Part shown: positions 1-8,333 of the stretch, in pieces | How the letters are laid out: each line of letters starts with the position of its first letter | Numbering within the stretch: position 1 is the stretch's first letter | Assembly: GCF_014145675.1 (NCBI RefSeq) | Contig: NZ_JACGZW010000005.1 | Span: 124,001-188,000, forward strand | DNA from: Amycolatopsis dendrobii | Lineage (GTDB): Bacteria; Actinomycetota; Actinomycetes; Mycobacteriales; Pseudonocardiaceae | DNA: 64,000 bases | Direction: 5' to 3' | Program-made: the position numbers and the translations under genes | The notes under the pieces: generated by a model | What the model was told of the DNA's origin: nothing | What the model saw: only the letters and a program-made list of their open reading frames with translations | Databases searched by the model: none

Positions 1-29
1 GGAACCCTCAGGCGATCTGATTCCCTCAC
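1..29. repeat. Dispersed intergenic hairpin element, copy 1 (cut by window edge)
   Basis: The first 29 bases carry GGAACCCTCAGG, a TCTGATTCCC core and a CTCAC end. This matches the element seen intact at 22802-22835 and, with the same TCTGATTCCC core, at 54993-55036. The left arm is partly outside the window. It lies just past the 3' end of the leftward flavin reductase gene, so it may act as a terminator. Confidence 0.5.
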
Positions 30-85
30 GCACCCCCGCCGCGATGGCGCGAAGGCGACCGATCCGCGCCACGCCAGCCAGCCCG

Positions 86-685
86 TCACGAAGCCGGGTA
101 CTGCTGCTTCCCCAGCACCTCGGCCAGATGCACCGCGTTCCGGACCAGCGTCGCGTTCGTCGAGGCGACCGCCTCGGGAGTCTCGTCCAGATCCTGGTAG
201 TCGCCGCCCTTCATCGCTTCCCCGTTCCAGTACGTGCCGCCCTGGGCCGGGATGGTGAAGCCGATGTCGTTGAGCGACTGGAACAGATCCGCGGTGATCT
301 TGTGCGCTCCGTCCTCGTTGCCGACCACCGCGACGACCCCGACCTTGCCGAACATCCCGGGGCGGCCCTCGTCGTCGGTCTCGGATTGTTCGGCGTTCAG
401 CCGTTCCACGACCCGCTGCGCGACGCTCGACATGTGGCCGACCCAGGTCGGCGTCGAGATCAGCACGATGTCCGCGGCCGCGACCTTGCGCCGGATCTCC
501 GGCCACGCGTCGCCGTCGCCCATGTCCGCCTCGATCCCGGGGCGCACGTCATGGTCGGCCACCCGGACCAGTTCGCCGGTCGCCCCCCGCTCCGCGAACA
601 GGTCGAGCAGCTGCCGGGCGATCAGGTCGCTGCTGGAGCGGTCCGGCGAGCGCTTGAGGGTGCAGCCTAGGGCGAGAACACGCAT
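86..685 (-). CDS. NAD(P)H-dependent FMN reductase / flavodoxin-fold protein
   Basis: 199 aa, the normal length for the family. The N-terminus (RVLALGCTLKRSP, then DRSSS) is a flavodoxin-type phosphate-binding loop, and STPTWVGHMSS near residue 80 is the typical second FMN contact. It should be a soluble flavoprotein passing electrons from NAD(P)H to FMN or a quinone; the substrate is unknown. The ATG at 685 has a GGAGG ribosome site. It is the last gene of the leftward glycan operon and starts inside the annotated 3' end of the UDP-glucose dehydrogenase frame, in a different frame. Its role in glycan assembly is not evident, so it may be a passenger. Confidence 0.85.
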   Translation of the reverse strand: MRVLALGCTLKRSPDRSSSDLIARQLLDLFAERGATGELVRVADHDVRPGIEADMGDGDAWPEIRRKVAAADIVLISTPTWVGHMSSVAQRVVERLNAEQSETDDEGRPGMFGKVGVVAVVGNEDGAHKITADLFQSLNDIGFTIPAQGGTYWNGEAMKGGDYQDLDETPEAVASTNATLVRNAVHLAEVLGKQQYPAS

Positions 686-1985
686 CAGGAACCTCCACGG
701 GGGTGCCGACGCCGATCCGGGCGAACCCGGCCTCGGCGAGAATGCCCGGATCGAGCACATTGCGGGTGTCGACCACGACCGGCCGGTCCGCCGCTTCGGC
801 GAGCCGCCGCCAGTCGAGGTCGCGGAACTCCGGCCATTCGGTGAGAACAGCCAGCGCGGCCGCGTCTTTCGCGACCAGATAGGGATCGTCCACGACGGTC
901 CCTCCGTCCATTTCGGACTGGACAGCCGGGTCGTACGCGGTGACCTCGGCGCCTTGCCGGACCAGTTCGGCCGCGACCGCGACCGCCGGGGAATCGCGCA
1001 CATCGCCGGTGCCCGCCTTGAACGCCAGGCCCAGCACGCCGATCCGGACGCCGTCCAGCGAACCGTCCGGACGCCCGGTCGCCGCCGTCCGGATCGCGCG
1101 GACCATTCGCGTGCGCTGCCGGGTGTTCACCCGCACCGCGTCGCGAAGCAGCCCGAACTCGACGCCTGCCGAATCCGCCGCCCGCAACAGCGCGCTGGCG
1201 TCCTTGGGCAGGCAGGACCCGCCCCAGCCTGGGCCGGGGGCCAGGAAATGCGGCCCGATCCGCGGATCGAGGCCCATCACCGCGGACACGTCGCGGACGT
1301 CCGCGCCGCACTGTTCGCACAGTTCGGCCAGCGTGTTCGCGTACGACGCCTTCACCGCGAGAAATCCGTTGCTGGCGTACTTGGCCAGCTCGGCGCTCGC
1401 GCTGCTCGTGCGCACGACCCTGGCTCCGGTCGGCGCGTAGAGCCGCGCGACCCGGTCCGCGGCGAGCGAATCCGGCGGATCAGCACCGACGACAACGCGG
1501 TCCGGGCACCGGAAGTCATGCACGACATGGCCTTCGCGCAGGAACTCCGGGTTGCTGACCACCGGAAGGTCAGCGCGGCCGAGATACTCCGGAACGCGCT
1601 GGGCGGTCCCGACCGGCACGGTCGATTTCGTCACCACGATCGTGCCGGACGCGAGCACTCGGCCGAGGTCGCCTAGAGCGCCGCGGAGCGCACGCAGATC
1701 CGGGGTGCCGTCTTCGCCGGGCGGCGTCGGCAAGCACAGGAACACCATCGTCGACCCGGCGACCGCGGCGAAGTCGCCGGAGAAGGCCAGTGTGCCCTCC
1801 CTGAGCCCTTTGGCAACGAGCTCGGCCAGTCCCGGCTCGGCGAGGTCGACTTCCCCAGTCCGCAGCCGGGAAACCTTGGCCTCGTCAATGTCCACAGCGG
1901 ACACTTGATTGCCCATCGCGGCGAAGCACGCCGCCGTCGTCAGCCCGACGTAGCCCGCTCCGAGGACACCGATCCGCTCAGCCAT
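549..1985 (-). CDS. ugd: UDP-glucose 6-dehydrogenase (nucleotide-sugar dehydrogenase)
   Basis: Oxidises UDP-glucose to UDP-glucuronate with two NAD+, in the cytoplasm. The N-terminal Rossmann motif is GVLGAGYVGL. The central part holds NPEFLREGHVVHDF (substrate loop), ELAKYASNGFLAVK (catalytic Lys region) and GPGWGGSCLPKD (active-site Cys). The C-terminal domain has LGLAFKAGTGDVRDSPA. The ATG at 1985 overlaps the end of the glycosyltransferase gene by 8 bases. The family normally ends shortly after VVVDTRNVLDPG, but this frame continues about 45 residues into the flavin reductase gene with low-complexity sequence. That suggests a frameshift near base 690 that removed a TGATG junction. Its product would feed the decarboxylase at 7327-8271. 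Confidence 0.93.
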   Translation of the reverse strand: MAERIGVLGAGYVGLTTAACFAAMGNQVSAVDIDEAKVSRLRTGEVDLAEPGLAELVAKGLREGTLAFSGDFAAVAGSTMVFLCLPTPPGEDGTPDLRALRGALGDLGRVLASGTIVVTKSTVPVGTAQRVPEYLGRADLPVVSNPEFLREGHVVHDFRCPDRVVVGADPPDSLAADRVARLYAPTGARVVRTSSASAELAKYASNGFLAVKASYANTLAELCEQCGADVRDVSAVMGLDPRIGPHFLAPGPGWGGSCLPKDASALLRAADSAGVEFGLLRDAVRVNTRQRTRMVRAIRTAATGRPDGSLDGVRIGVLGLAFKAGTGDVRDSPAVAVAAELVRQGAEVTAYDPAVQSEMDGGTVVDDPYLVAKDAAALAVLTEWPEFRDLDWRRLAEAADRPVVVDTRNVLDPGILAEAGFARIGVGTPVEVPDACSRPRLHPQALAGPLQQRPDRPAAARPVRGAGGDRRTGPGGRP

Positions 1986-2916
1986 GCGACACCCCTTGGC
2001 GCAGCACCGACTGGGCCGCCGCCAGCACGCGATCGGGGCTCAGCAGCAGCAATCCGGCGTCCGGTTCGGTGCCGTGCGGGTCGCCGACGTCTCCTACCCA
2101 CAGCACGACGTGCTGCGGAGCGTCCGGCGGCGGGCCCCAGCACCGGGGCGGCGTCGGGCCGAAGAGCAGGACCGACGGCGTGCCGAAAGCGGTCGCGAGG
2201 TGACCGACGCCGGTGTCACCGCACACCACCAGCGCCGCTTCGGCCACGAGCGCGGCCAGTTCGGCCAGCCCGGTCCGGCCGGCGAGCACCGCCTCCGGGC
2301 CCAGTCCGGCGAGCGTCGCGACCTCCTCCGCCAGTCCGCGTTCGGCCGCCGCGCCGGTGAGCACCACGCGCTGCCCGGCCGCGGCCAGGTCGCGCGCCAC
2401 TTCCGCGAACCTCTCCGGCGGCCAGCGCCGGGCGGGAAACGCCGCGCCGGGGTGCACCACGACGGCCCCCGGCGCCGGACTCGGTCCGGGCGGCGGGGAA
2501 ATCCGCAGGTCCCGGCGGTCGGCGGAGCACTGGCCGTATTCGACCAGCCGGCACCAGCGGTCGACCTCGTGGATGCCCGGCGTCCAGTCCAGGCCCGGGA
2601 TCTCCGGGACCGCCGGGTTCCGGTGCGTGAGCAGCGCGTCCGGCAGGACGGCCGTCAGGTCGCGGATGCTCTCCGGGCCGTTGCCGTGCAGATTCACCGC
2701 CAGCCGCGGGGGCGGGCCCGGCCAGTGCAGCGCGCCGAGGCCGGGGGTGGGGAGCAGTTCGTCCACCGCGTCGACCAGTTCGACCAGGTCCCGCAGCCAT
2801 TCGGGGGCGGCCAGCACGAGGCGCTCTTCCGGGTGCGCCTGGCGCAGGCCGCGCAGCGCCGGGACCGCGGTGAGCAGGTCGCCGATTCCGAGGGCGCGCA
2901 GAGCCAGGACGCTCAT
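1978..2916 (-). CDS. Glycosyltransferase family 9 (heptosyltransferase-like)
   Basis: 312 aa. The family 9 signatures are visible: ALGIGDLLTAVPALR at the N-terminus, HPGAAFPARRWPPERFAEVA in the middle, and GDTGVGHLATAFGTP followed by LLFGPTPP near the C-terminus. Such enzymes transfer heptose from ADP-heptose, mostly in Gram-negative lipopolysaccharide cores. Here gmhA and hldE lie in the same operon, so ADP-heptose is the likely donor and a surface or exported glycan the acceptor; this is inferred. The ATG at 2916 overlaps the SDR stop by 4 bases, and the stop overlaps ugd by 8 bases. Confidence 0.9.
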   Translation of the reverse strand: MSVLALRALGIGDLLTAVPALRGLRQAHPEERLVLAAPEWLRDLVELVDAVDELLPTPGLGALHWPGPPPRLAVNLHGNGPESIRDLTAVLPDALLTHRNPAVPEIPGLDWTPGIHEVDRWCRLVEYGQCSADRRDLRISPPPGPSPAPGAVVVHPGAAFPARRWPPERFAEVARDLAAAGQRVVLTGAAAERGLAEEVATLAGLGPEAVLAGRTGLAELAALVAEAALVVCGDTGVGHLATAFGTPSVLLFGPTPPRCWGPPPDAPQHVVLWVGDVGDPHGTEPDAGLLLLSPDRVLAAAQSVLRQGVSHG

Positions 2917-3599
2917 GGCCACGATCCCTCTTCCGAAGCGCACACCACGAGCTCCCGCACCTCCGCGTCCGGCGGCTGGCCGAGCGCGAACGCGATCGTT
3001 CCGGCGACGTGTTCCGGCCGGTTCAGCTTCGCGTCGGCTGGCGGGCGGTACTGCTCCGTCCGGTCGTCGAAGAAGCGAGTCCACATGCCGCCCGGCACCA
3101 GCAGCGTCACCCCGACCCGGCCCGCGAGCTCCGCGGCCAGCGCCCGCGTGAAACCGACGACGCCGAATTTCGAGGCGCAGTAGGCGGTCGCGTCGCTGAC
3201 GGCCTTGATACCGAGCGTCGAGGACACGGTGACGATCCGGCCGTGGGACTGCTCCAAATACGGCAGCGCGGCCCGCACCACGGCGACGGTGCCCAGGAGG
3301 TTCACGTGCGCAACCCGCTCCCAGTCCTTCGCCGGCACCTCGCCGAGCGGACCGCACGCGTCGATCCCCGCGGCGGTCACCACCCCGTCGAGCCCGCCCG
3401 CCCGTTCGGCCACCTCGCGTACGGCTTGCTCGGCCGCAGCGGAGTCGGCGAGGTCGACTCGCACGAATTCCGCCCCGTCGGCGGGCCGGGCGCGGTCGAG
3501 CACCCACGGGGTGCCGCCTTCCGCGCGGACCGCTTCGGCCGTCGCCGCGCCGAGACCGGACGCGCCGCCGGTGATCAGGACATTGCCAAGAGAACGCAT
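2913..3599 (-). CDS. Short-chain dehydrogenase/reductase in glycan operon
   Basis: 228 aa classical SDR. TGGASGLG near residue 10 is the nucleotide-binding glycine motif, TAAGI near residue 90 and SS before YCASK (Tyr-x3-Lys) make the catalytic set. It probably oxidises or reduces a sugar hydroxyl or an NDP-sugar. The substrate cannot be read from the sequence. Start at ATG 3599 because the glycine motif then falls at the usual distance. It sits 17 bases after hldE and overlaps the glycosyltransferase start by 4 bases, so it is translated as part of the heptose operon. Confidence 0.9.
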   Translation of the reverse strand: MRSLGNVLITGGASGLGAATAEAVRAEGGTPWVLDRARPADGAEFVRVDLADSAAAEQAVREVAERAGGLDGVVTAAGIDACGPLGEVPAKDWERVAHVNLLGTVAVVRAALPYLEQSHGRIVTVSSTLGIKAVSDATAYCASKFGVVGFTRALAAELAGRVGVTLLVPGGMWTRFFDDRTEQYRPPADAKLNRPEHVAGTIAFALGQPPDAEVRELVVCASEEGSWP

Positions 3600-3616
3600 C
3601 AGACTCCCTCGAAGAT

Positions 3617-4984
3617 TCACTGGCCCGCCGCGGCGGCGACCAGCCTCGTCGTCGAATAGCCGGGCAGGGTCGGCACCAGCACGACCTCGCCGCCGTACCG
3701 CTCGACCACCGTCCGTTCGGGCAGCTCCGCCTCGGCGTAGTCGCCGCCCTTCACCCAGACATCCGGCCGCAGCCGCTCCAGGATCGCGACCGGGGACGAT
3801 TCGTCGAAAACCACGACCGCGTCCACAACGGACAGTGCGGTCAGCAGACGGGCCCGGTCCGGCGCGGACAGCAGCGGACGTCCCGGGCCTTTCAACCGGC
3901 GCACGGAACTGTCCGAATTCACGCACACCACGAGTGCGTCGCCGAGAGCGCGCGCCTGGCGCAGCAGGCTGACGTGCCCGGGGTGCAGGAGATCGAAACA
4001 GCCGCCGGTCGCGACGAGCCGCCCGCCCGCCGCGCGGACTCGTTCCGCTACCGCAAAGGCATTTCCCGCCGAGTAATCCTTTGGGTCCGCAATGGACACC
4101 CGGCCTTCCTCGACGGACAGTGCGCTGGCCCCGCCCGCGGCGACGAACCGAGCTGCCGCATCGACCGCGACGCGCACGGCCTCGGCAACCGAGGCGCCGT
4201 CGAGCAATCCGGCCGCCGCGGCCGCCGCGAACCGGTCGCCCGCGCCGCAGGTGTCCGTCGCGCTGCCGCTGACTTGCGCGCCTTCCGGCACCGAAATCCG
4301 CCGCACCGACTTGCCGTCGTCCACCAACGCACCCCGGGAACCGATGGTCACGGCGACCGCGTCGGCGTGCCAGCGTTCCCGCAGCAGACCGGGCAGCTCC
4401 AGCGCGTCCGGCACCGCCGCGGTCGCCTCACTGGCGTTCGGCGTGACCAGGCGCGTTCCCGGCACCGGCTCGGCCCCGCGCGGATGCGGGTCCCACACCA
4501 CCGGGATCTCGGCCGCCAGTTCGGTCAGCACCTCCCGCAGCCGCGGGTTCCGCGTGACGCCCCGGCCGTAGTCGGCCACCAGGATCGCCCCGGCGCTCCG
4601 CAACGCGCGCTCCGCCCGGTCCGGCAAGCCCTCGGCGGACGCGGTTCCTTCGCCGGAATCCAAGCGCACCAACGATTGCCCGGCCGCGCGAATCCGGGTC
4701 TTCGACACGGTGGCGCCTTCCAGCGGGACCGGCACCAGGGTCACTTCCGGTTCGAGCAGACCGGCGAGCGTGCGGGCGGAACGATCGTCGCCGAGCGCGG
4801 TCACGAGGACCACTTCAGCGGCCGACCGGGCCGCCAGCAGCGCGGCGAGACCCGCTCCGCCGGCACGCAGCCACCGGCTCGTCACGTCGACGACCGGGAC
4901 CGGCGCGTCCGGGCAGAGCCGTTCCGCGACGCCCTCGGCGTCCACGTCGAGGAACACGTCGCCGACCACCACCAGCGGCTTCAC
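3617..4984 (-). CDS. hldE: Bifunctional heptose-7-phosphate kinase / heptose-1-phosphate adenylyltransferase
   Basis: 455 aa with two domains. Residues 1-310 form a PfkB-type sugar kinase (GGAGLAALLAA, PNASEATA, DTCGAGDRFAAA with the catalytic Asp). Residues about 325-455 form a nucleotidyltransferase (GGCFDLLHPGHVSLL with the HxGH motif, NSDSSVRRLKG, VKGGDY). The known role is phosphorylation of D-glycero-D-manno-heptose-7-phosphate and later activation to ADP-heptose. The GTG at 4984 overlaps the gmhA stop by 4 bases. The phosphatase GmhB needed between the two steps is not in the window, nor is the HldD epimerase, so the product is probably the D,D form. Confidence 0.92.
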   Translation of the reverse strand: MKPLVVVGDVFLDVDAEGVAERLCPDAPVPVVDVTSRWLRAGGAGLAALLAARSAAEVVLVTALGDDRSARTLAGLLEPEVTLVPVPLEGATVSKTRIRAAGQSLVRLDSGEGTASAEGLPDRAERALRSAGAILVADYGRGVTRNPRLREVLTELAAEIPVVWDPHPRGAEPVPGTRLVTPNASEATAAVPDALELPGLLRERWHADAVAVTIGSRGALVDDGKSVRRISVPEGAQVSGSATDTCGAGDRFAAAAAAGLLDGASVAEAVRVAVDAAARFVAAGGASALSVEEGRVSIADPKDYSAGNAFAVAERVRAAGGRLVATGGCFDLLHPGHVSLLRQARALGDALVVCVNSDSSVRRLKGPGRPLLSAPDRARLLTALSVVDAVVVFDESSPVAILERLRPDVWVKGGDYAEAELPERTVVERYGGEVVLVPTLPGYSTTRLVAAAAGQ

Positions 4985-5541
4985 GCGGGCACTCCGAGCG
5001 CGTCGTCCAAGGCTTCGCACAGTGCGTGCACCAGCGCCAGATGCAATTCCTGCACCGTCGCCACGCTCGGCGCGTCGACCGCCACCGCGTCGTCGCACAG
5101 CGCGGCGAGCGGATTCGGCGCCGGTCCGGTGAACGCCCAGGTCGTCACGCCCATCTCGTGGGCCGTTTTCGCCGCCGCGACGACGTTTTGGCTGGTGCCG
5201 CTGGTCGACAGGCAGACGAGCACGTCGCCCGGCCGTCCGTGTGCGCGGACCTGGCGGGCGAACAGTTCGGCTTCGTCGTAGTCGTTGCCGATCGCGGTCA
5301 GCGCCGAGGTGTCGGCGTGCAGCGCGATCGCCGACAGCGGACGGCGCTCGCGGCGAAACCGGCCTACCAGCTCGCCGGTCAAGTGCTGGGCCTCGGCGGC
5401 GCTCCCGCCGTTGCCGCACGCGAGCAACCGCCCGCCGTTCTCGAAAACAGTGGCCAGGTACCTGCCCCACGCGGCAATGCGCGGGGTGGCGAAACGCAAT
5501 CGCTGCGCGGCCGAACACAAGTCGGCGAAGTGGTCTGCCAT
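4981..5541 (-). CDS. gmhA: Sedoheptulose-7-phosphate isomerase
   Basis: 186 aa SIS-domain protein. CGNGGSAAEAQHLTGELVGRF near residue 40-60 and LSTSGTSQN near residue 110 are the GmhA signatures that bind the sugar phosphate. It makes D-glycero-D-manno-heptose-7-phosphate, the first committed step of heptose synthesis. The ATG at 5541 has an excellent AGGAGGTG ribosome site, which is why the 31 upstream in-frame residues are left out. It is coupled to hldE by a GTGA overlap and follows the carbamoyltransferase by 20 bases. Confidence 0.92.
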   Translation of the reverse strand: MADHFADLCSAAQRLRFATPRIAAWGRYLATVFENGGRLLACGNGGSAAEAQHLTGELVGRFRRERRPLSAIALHADTSALTAIGNDYDEAELFARQVRAHGRPGDVLVCLSTSGTSQNVVAAAKTAHEMGVTTWAFTGPAPNPLAALCDDAVAVDAPSVATVQELHLALVHALCEALDDALGVPA

Positions 5542-5561
5542 GACGGCACCTCCTCGAAAAG

Positions 5562-7196
5562 TCAGCGGTCCCGGTGACGCCGGACCAGGAACGGTCCCAA
5601 CGCCAGAACGTCCACCGGAGCCGAACCGAAACACTCCAACGCGTCGCGCGGAGAATCGGCCATCGGCCGCCCCGCGGTATTCAGGCTCGTGTTGACGACG
5701 ACCGGAAGACCGGTCCGGTCCGCGAACCCGGAAAGCATCCGGGCGGTCCGCGGGTCGTCTGCCGGGTCAACCGTCTGCACCCTGGCGGTACCGTCCACAT
5801 GGGTCACCGCGGGCAGCCGGTCGCGCCACGCTTCGGCGACGTCGTGCACGAAAAGCATGTAGGGACTGGGGAACGGGCCGCGCGAGAAGATCTCCTCCGC
5901 GCGGTCGGCGAGCACCATCGGGGCCACTGGGCGGAATTGCTCGCGGCCCTTCACGTCGTTGAGCCGCTCCAGGTTGCCGGCGCGGCCGGGGTGCGCGAGC
6001 AGCGACCGGTGCCCGAGCGCGCGCGGGCCGAATTCGGCGCGGCCTTGGAACCAGGCCACGATCCGGTCGTCCGCGAGTGCCCCGGCCACCGCGTCCGAAA
6101 CGTCGTCCGGACGTTCGTAGTCCAGTTTCGCCTTCTGCAGAATGGATTCCAGCTCTTCGTCAGTCCATTCGCGACCGAGGGCGGCGTCGGACATCGGTTC
6201 GATCCGCTCGCCCGCGTCGGCCGCCAGCTGAAGGGCGGCTCCGAGCGCGGTTCCGGCGTCTCCGGCGGCAGGCTGAATCCAGACCGCCTCAAAGGGGCTT
6301 TCCGCGTGCAGCCGCGTGTTGGCGACACAGTTGAGCGCGATCCCGCCGGCAAGGGTCAACGTGCGTTGCCCTGTCCGCTCGTGCAGCCAGCGAGCGAGGT
6401 CGAGGAGCACTTCCTCCAGGACTCTTTGGACGCTGGACGCGAGATCGGCGTGCCGTTGCGCCGGTTCCTCGCCAGGAGAGCACCGCGGGGCGAGTGCGGC
6501 CCAGTCGATCGGCTCGGTGCGAAATCCCCCGTCCCCGGTCACGTAGACGCGCTCGCGGAGGTAGTCGAGATGCACTGGTCCGCCATAGGAAGCCAGCGCC
6601 ATGACTTTGTACTCGTCGCTCGACCGCGCGAATCCCAGGTGCTCGGTAAGGTCCTCGTAGAACAGCCCCAGCGAGTGCGGAAGCTTTTGCGCGGCAAGTT
6701 CCTTGAACCGTCCGTCGCGATACTCGCCAGCCAGGTACGACGTGCTTTCACCGCGCCCGTCGGCCACCAAGACCGCTGAATCGCCCGGCGGCCCGGCGAG
6801 CGCGGCCGACGCGGCGTGCGCGACGTGGTGCCGGACGAACCGGACCTTCCGCCGGTCCAATCCGGGCAGTTCGCTGGCGAGGAATTTCGGGGCGCGGCGG
6901 GCGAGTTCGGTGCGCAGTTCCTCGCCGCTGGGGTCGTGTCCGGCGAGGCCGGGTTCGACCAGGTCCGGATCGTAGGAAAAGCCGACCGCGTCGAGGTCGG
7001 CCGCGGTGAGCCCGGCCCGCTCCAGGCACCAGCGGGCGGCCTGCCCCGGCTGTTCCCACGCCGAAAACGGCACCGCCTGTTTGCCGTGCTTGCGCCGGCT
7101 GAACCGCTCTTCCTCGGCCGCCGCGACGATCCGTCCGTCGACGACGAGCGCGGCGGCGGGGTCGTGGAACACCGCGTTGATTCCCAGGAAGCGCAC
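5562..7196 (-). CDS. Carbamoyltransferase (NodU/CmcH/TobZ family)
   Basis: 544 aa, the usual length. The N-terminal Kae1/ASKHA-type domain begins GINAVFHDPAAALVVDG and carries VRHHVAHAASA (metal-binding His residues) and SSDEYKVMALASYG. LAGGIALNCVANTRL and PAAGDAGTALGAAL follow. The C-terminal YrdC-like part has GRAEFGPRALGHRSLLA and VVNTSLNTAGRPM. It transfers a carbamoyl group from carbamoyl phosphate, via carbamoyl-AMP, to a hydroxyl of a sugar or natural product. GTG start at 7196, first gene of the operon, 55 bases below a SigB-type promoter. Confidence 0.92.
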   Translation of the reverse strand: MRFLGINAVFHDPAAALVVDGRIVAAAEEERFSRRKHGKQAVPFSAWEQPGQAARWCLERAGLTAADLDAVGFSYDPDLVEPGLAGHDPSGEELRTELARRAPKFLASELPGLDRRKVRFVRHHVAHAASAALAGPPGDSAVLVADGRGESTSYLAGEYRDGRFKELAAQKLPHSLGLFYEDLTEHLGFARSSDEYKVMALASYGGPVHLDYLRERVYVTGDGGFRTEPIDWAALAPRCSPGEEPAQRHADLASSVQRVLEEVLLDLARWLHERTGQRTLTLAGGIALNCVANTRLHAESPFEAVWIQPAAGDAGTALGAALQLAADAGERIEPMSDAALGREWTDEELESILQKAKLDYERPDDVSDAVAGALADDRIVAWFQGRAEFGPRALGHRSLLAHPGRAGNLERLNDVKGREQFRPVAPMVLADRAEEIFSRGPFPSPYMLFVHDVAEAWRDRLPAVTHVDGTARVQTVDPADDPRTARMLSGFADRTGLPVVVNTSLNTAGRPMADSPRDALECFGSAPVDVLALGPFLVRRHRDR

Positions 7197-7250
7197 CCGC
7201 TCACCCCTTCGCTCCGGCGCGGACCCCGGTGGTCCGCTGTCCCGGGAGCA

Positions 7251-7275
7251 CTACCCGGCGAAGTCGGGGATAAAC
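7251..7275 (-). promoter_or_regulatory. SigB-type promoter for carbamoyltransferase-gmhA-hldE operon
   Basis: Reading the minus strand, GTTTA is followed by 14 bases and then GGGTAG. This fits the actinobacterial SigB-type consensus GNNT-N14-16-GGGTA. It lies 55 bases above the GTG of the first gene. Confidence 0.55.
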
Positions 7276-7326
7276 GAATCGGCCGGAAAAGCCCAGGACG
7301 TCGCTACTCCCCGAAGCGACGCCCGG

Positions 7327-8271
7327 TTACGCGGCAGCTGCCTGCTTCCTGGAAAACCACTCGACGGTCCGCCGCAGCCCTTCCCCCGCAACGACTCGCG
7401 GCGCCCAGCCGAGCGCCCGGCGCGCGAGCGAAACGTCCGGGCACCGCCGCCGCGGATCGTCCACCGCCGGGTCGGCATGCACGATCCGCGAGGAAGATCC
7501 GGTGATCGCGATCACCTGCTCCGCGATCTCCCGCACCGAAAGCTCGTGGGGGTTGCCGATATTGACCGGCCCGGAATGGTCCGACCGTGCCAGCGCGAGC
7601 AATCCTTCGACGGTGTCGTCCACAAAGCACAACGACCGCGTCTGCCGCCCGTTGCCTTCGACGGTGAGCGGTTCGCCCGCGAGCGCACTGGTGATGAACG
7701 ACGGCACCATCCGCCCGTCGTCCGAGCGCATGCCGGGGCCGTAGGTGTTGAAGATGCGCGCGATCCCGGTGTTCGCGCCTTCGCCGCGTCGCATCGCGCT
7801 GGTCAGCGCTTCGGCGTAACGCTTGGCCTCGTCGTACACGCTGCGCGGGCCGATCGGATTCACATTGCCCCAGTAGGTTTCCCGCTGCGGATGCTCCAGC
7901 GGATCGCCGTACACCTCGCTGGTCGACGCGAGAACGAACCGCGCCCCGCGCGCCGCGGCGAGAGCGTTCTCGGTGCCTGCCGACCCCACGCGCAGCGTCT
8001 CGAGCGGCAGCCGGAAGTAGTCCTTGGGAGACGCTGGCGAGGCCAGGTGGAACACCACGTCCACGGCCCCGGGCACCGGGATCGGCTTGGTCACGTCGTG
8101 CTCCAGCAACTGGAACCGCGGATGCCCGGCGACAGCGTCGAGCGCGCCGGGGCGGGCTGTGGCGAGATTGTCCACCGCGGTGACTCTCGCGCCTTCTTCG
8201 AGCAGCTTCGCGCACAGTCGCGCGCCTACGAATCCGGCTCCGCCGGTGACTACCGCGTGAGAGAAAACCAT
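7327..8271 (-). CDS. UDP-glucuronate decarboxylase (UDP-xylose synthase type)
   Basis: 314 aa extended SDR. TGGAGFVGARL is the NAD site. The family-specific stretches are very clear: LASPASPKDYF, STSEVYGDPLEHPQ, WGNVNPIGPRSVYDEAKRYAE (catalytic Tyr-x3-Lys) and RIFNTYGPGM. This pattern is that of UDP-xylose synthase, converting UDP-glucuronate to UDP-xylose with internal NAD cycling. With ugd in the neighbouring operon it completes UDP-glucose to UDP-xylose. A related specificity, such as a 4-keto pentose product, cannot be excluded. It starts at ATG 8271, divergent from the pyruvyl transferase. Confidence 0.9.
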   Translation of the reverse strand: MVFSHAVVTGGAGFVGARLCAKLLEEGARVTAVDNLATARPGALDAVAGHPRFQLLEHDVTKPIPVPGAVDVVFHLASPASPKDYFRLPLETLRVGSAGTENALAAARGARFVLASTSEVYGDPLEHPQRETYWGNVNPIGPRSVYDEAKRYAEALTSAMRRGEGANTGIARIFNTYGPGMRSDDGRMVPSFITSALAGEPLTVEGNGRQTRSLCFVDDTVEGLLALARSDHSGPVNIGNPHELSVREIAEQVIAITGSSSRIVHADPAVDDPRRRCPDVSLARRALGWAPRVVAGEGLRRTVEWFSRKQAAAA

Positions 8272-8281
8272 GCCGCGCCGG

Positions 8282-8306
8282 ATACCCGCACAGCGCCGCG
8301 TTAACC
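8282..8306 (-). promoter_or_regulatory. SigB-type promoter for UDP-glucuronate decarboxylase
   Basis: On the minus strand GGTTA is followed by 14 bases and GGGTAT, 10 bases above the start codon. Its -35 overlaps the -35 of the divergent promoter at 8300-8324 on the palindrome GTTAAC. Confidence 0.6.
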
Positions 8307-8324
8307 TCCGCGACTCTCGGGTAA
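8300..8324 (+). promoter_or_regulatory. SigB-type promoter for pyruvyl transferase operon
   Basis: GTTAA, 14 bases, GGGTAA. The -10 ends 9 bases before the ATG at 8334 and no Shine-Dalgarno sequence is present, so the mRNA is probably nearly leaderless. Confidence 0.6.
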
Positions 8325-8333
8325 CCGCCGGGC

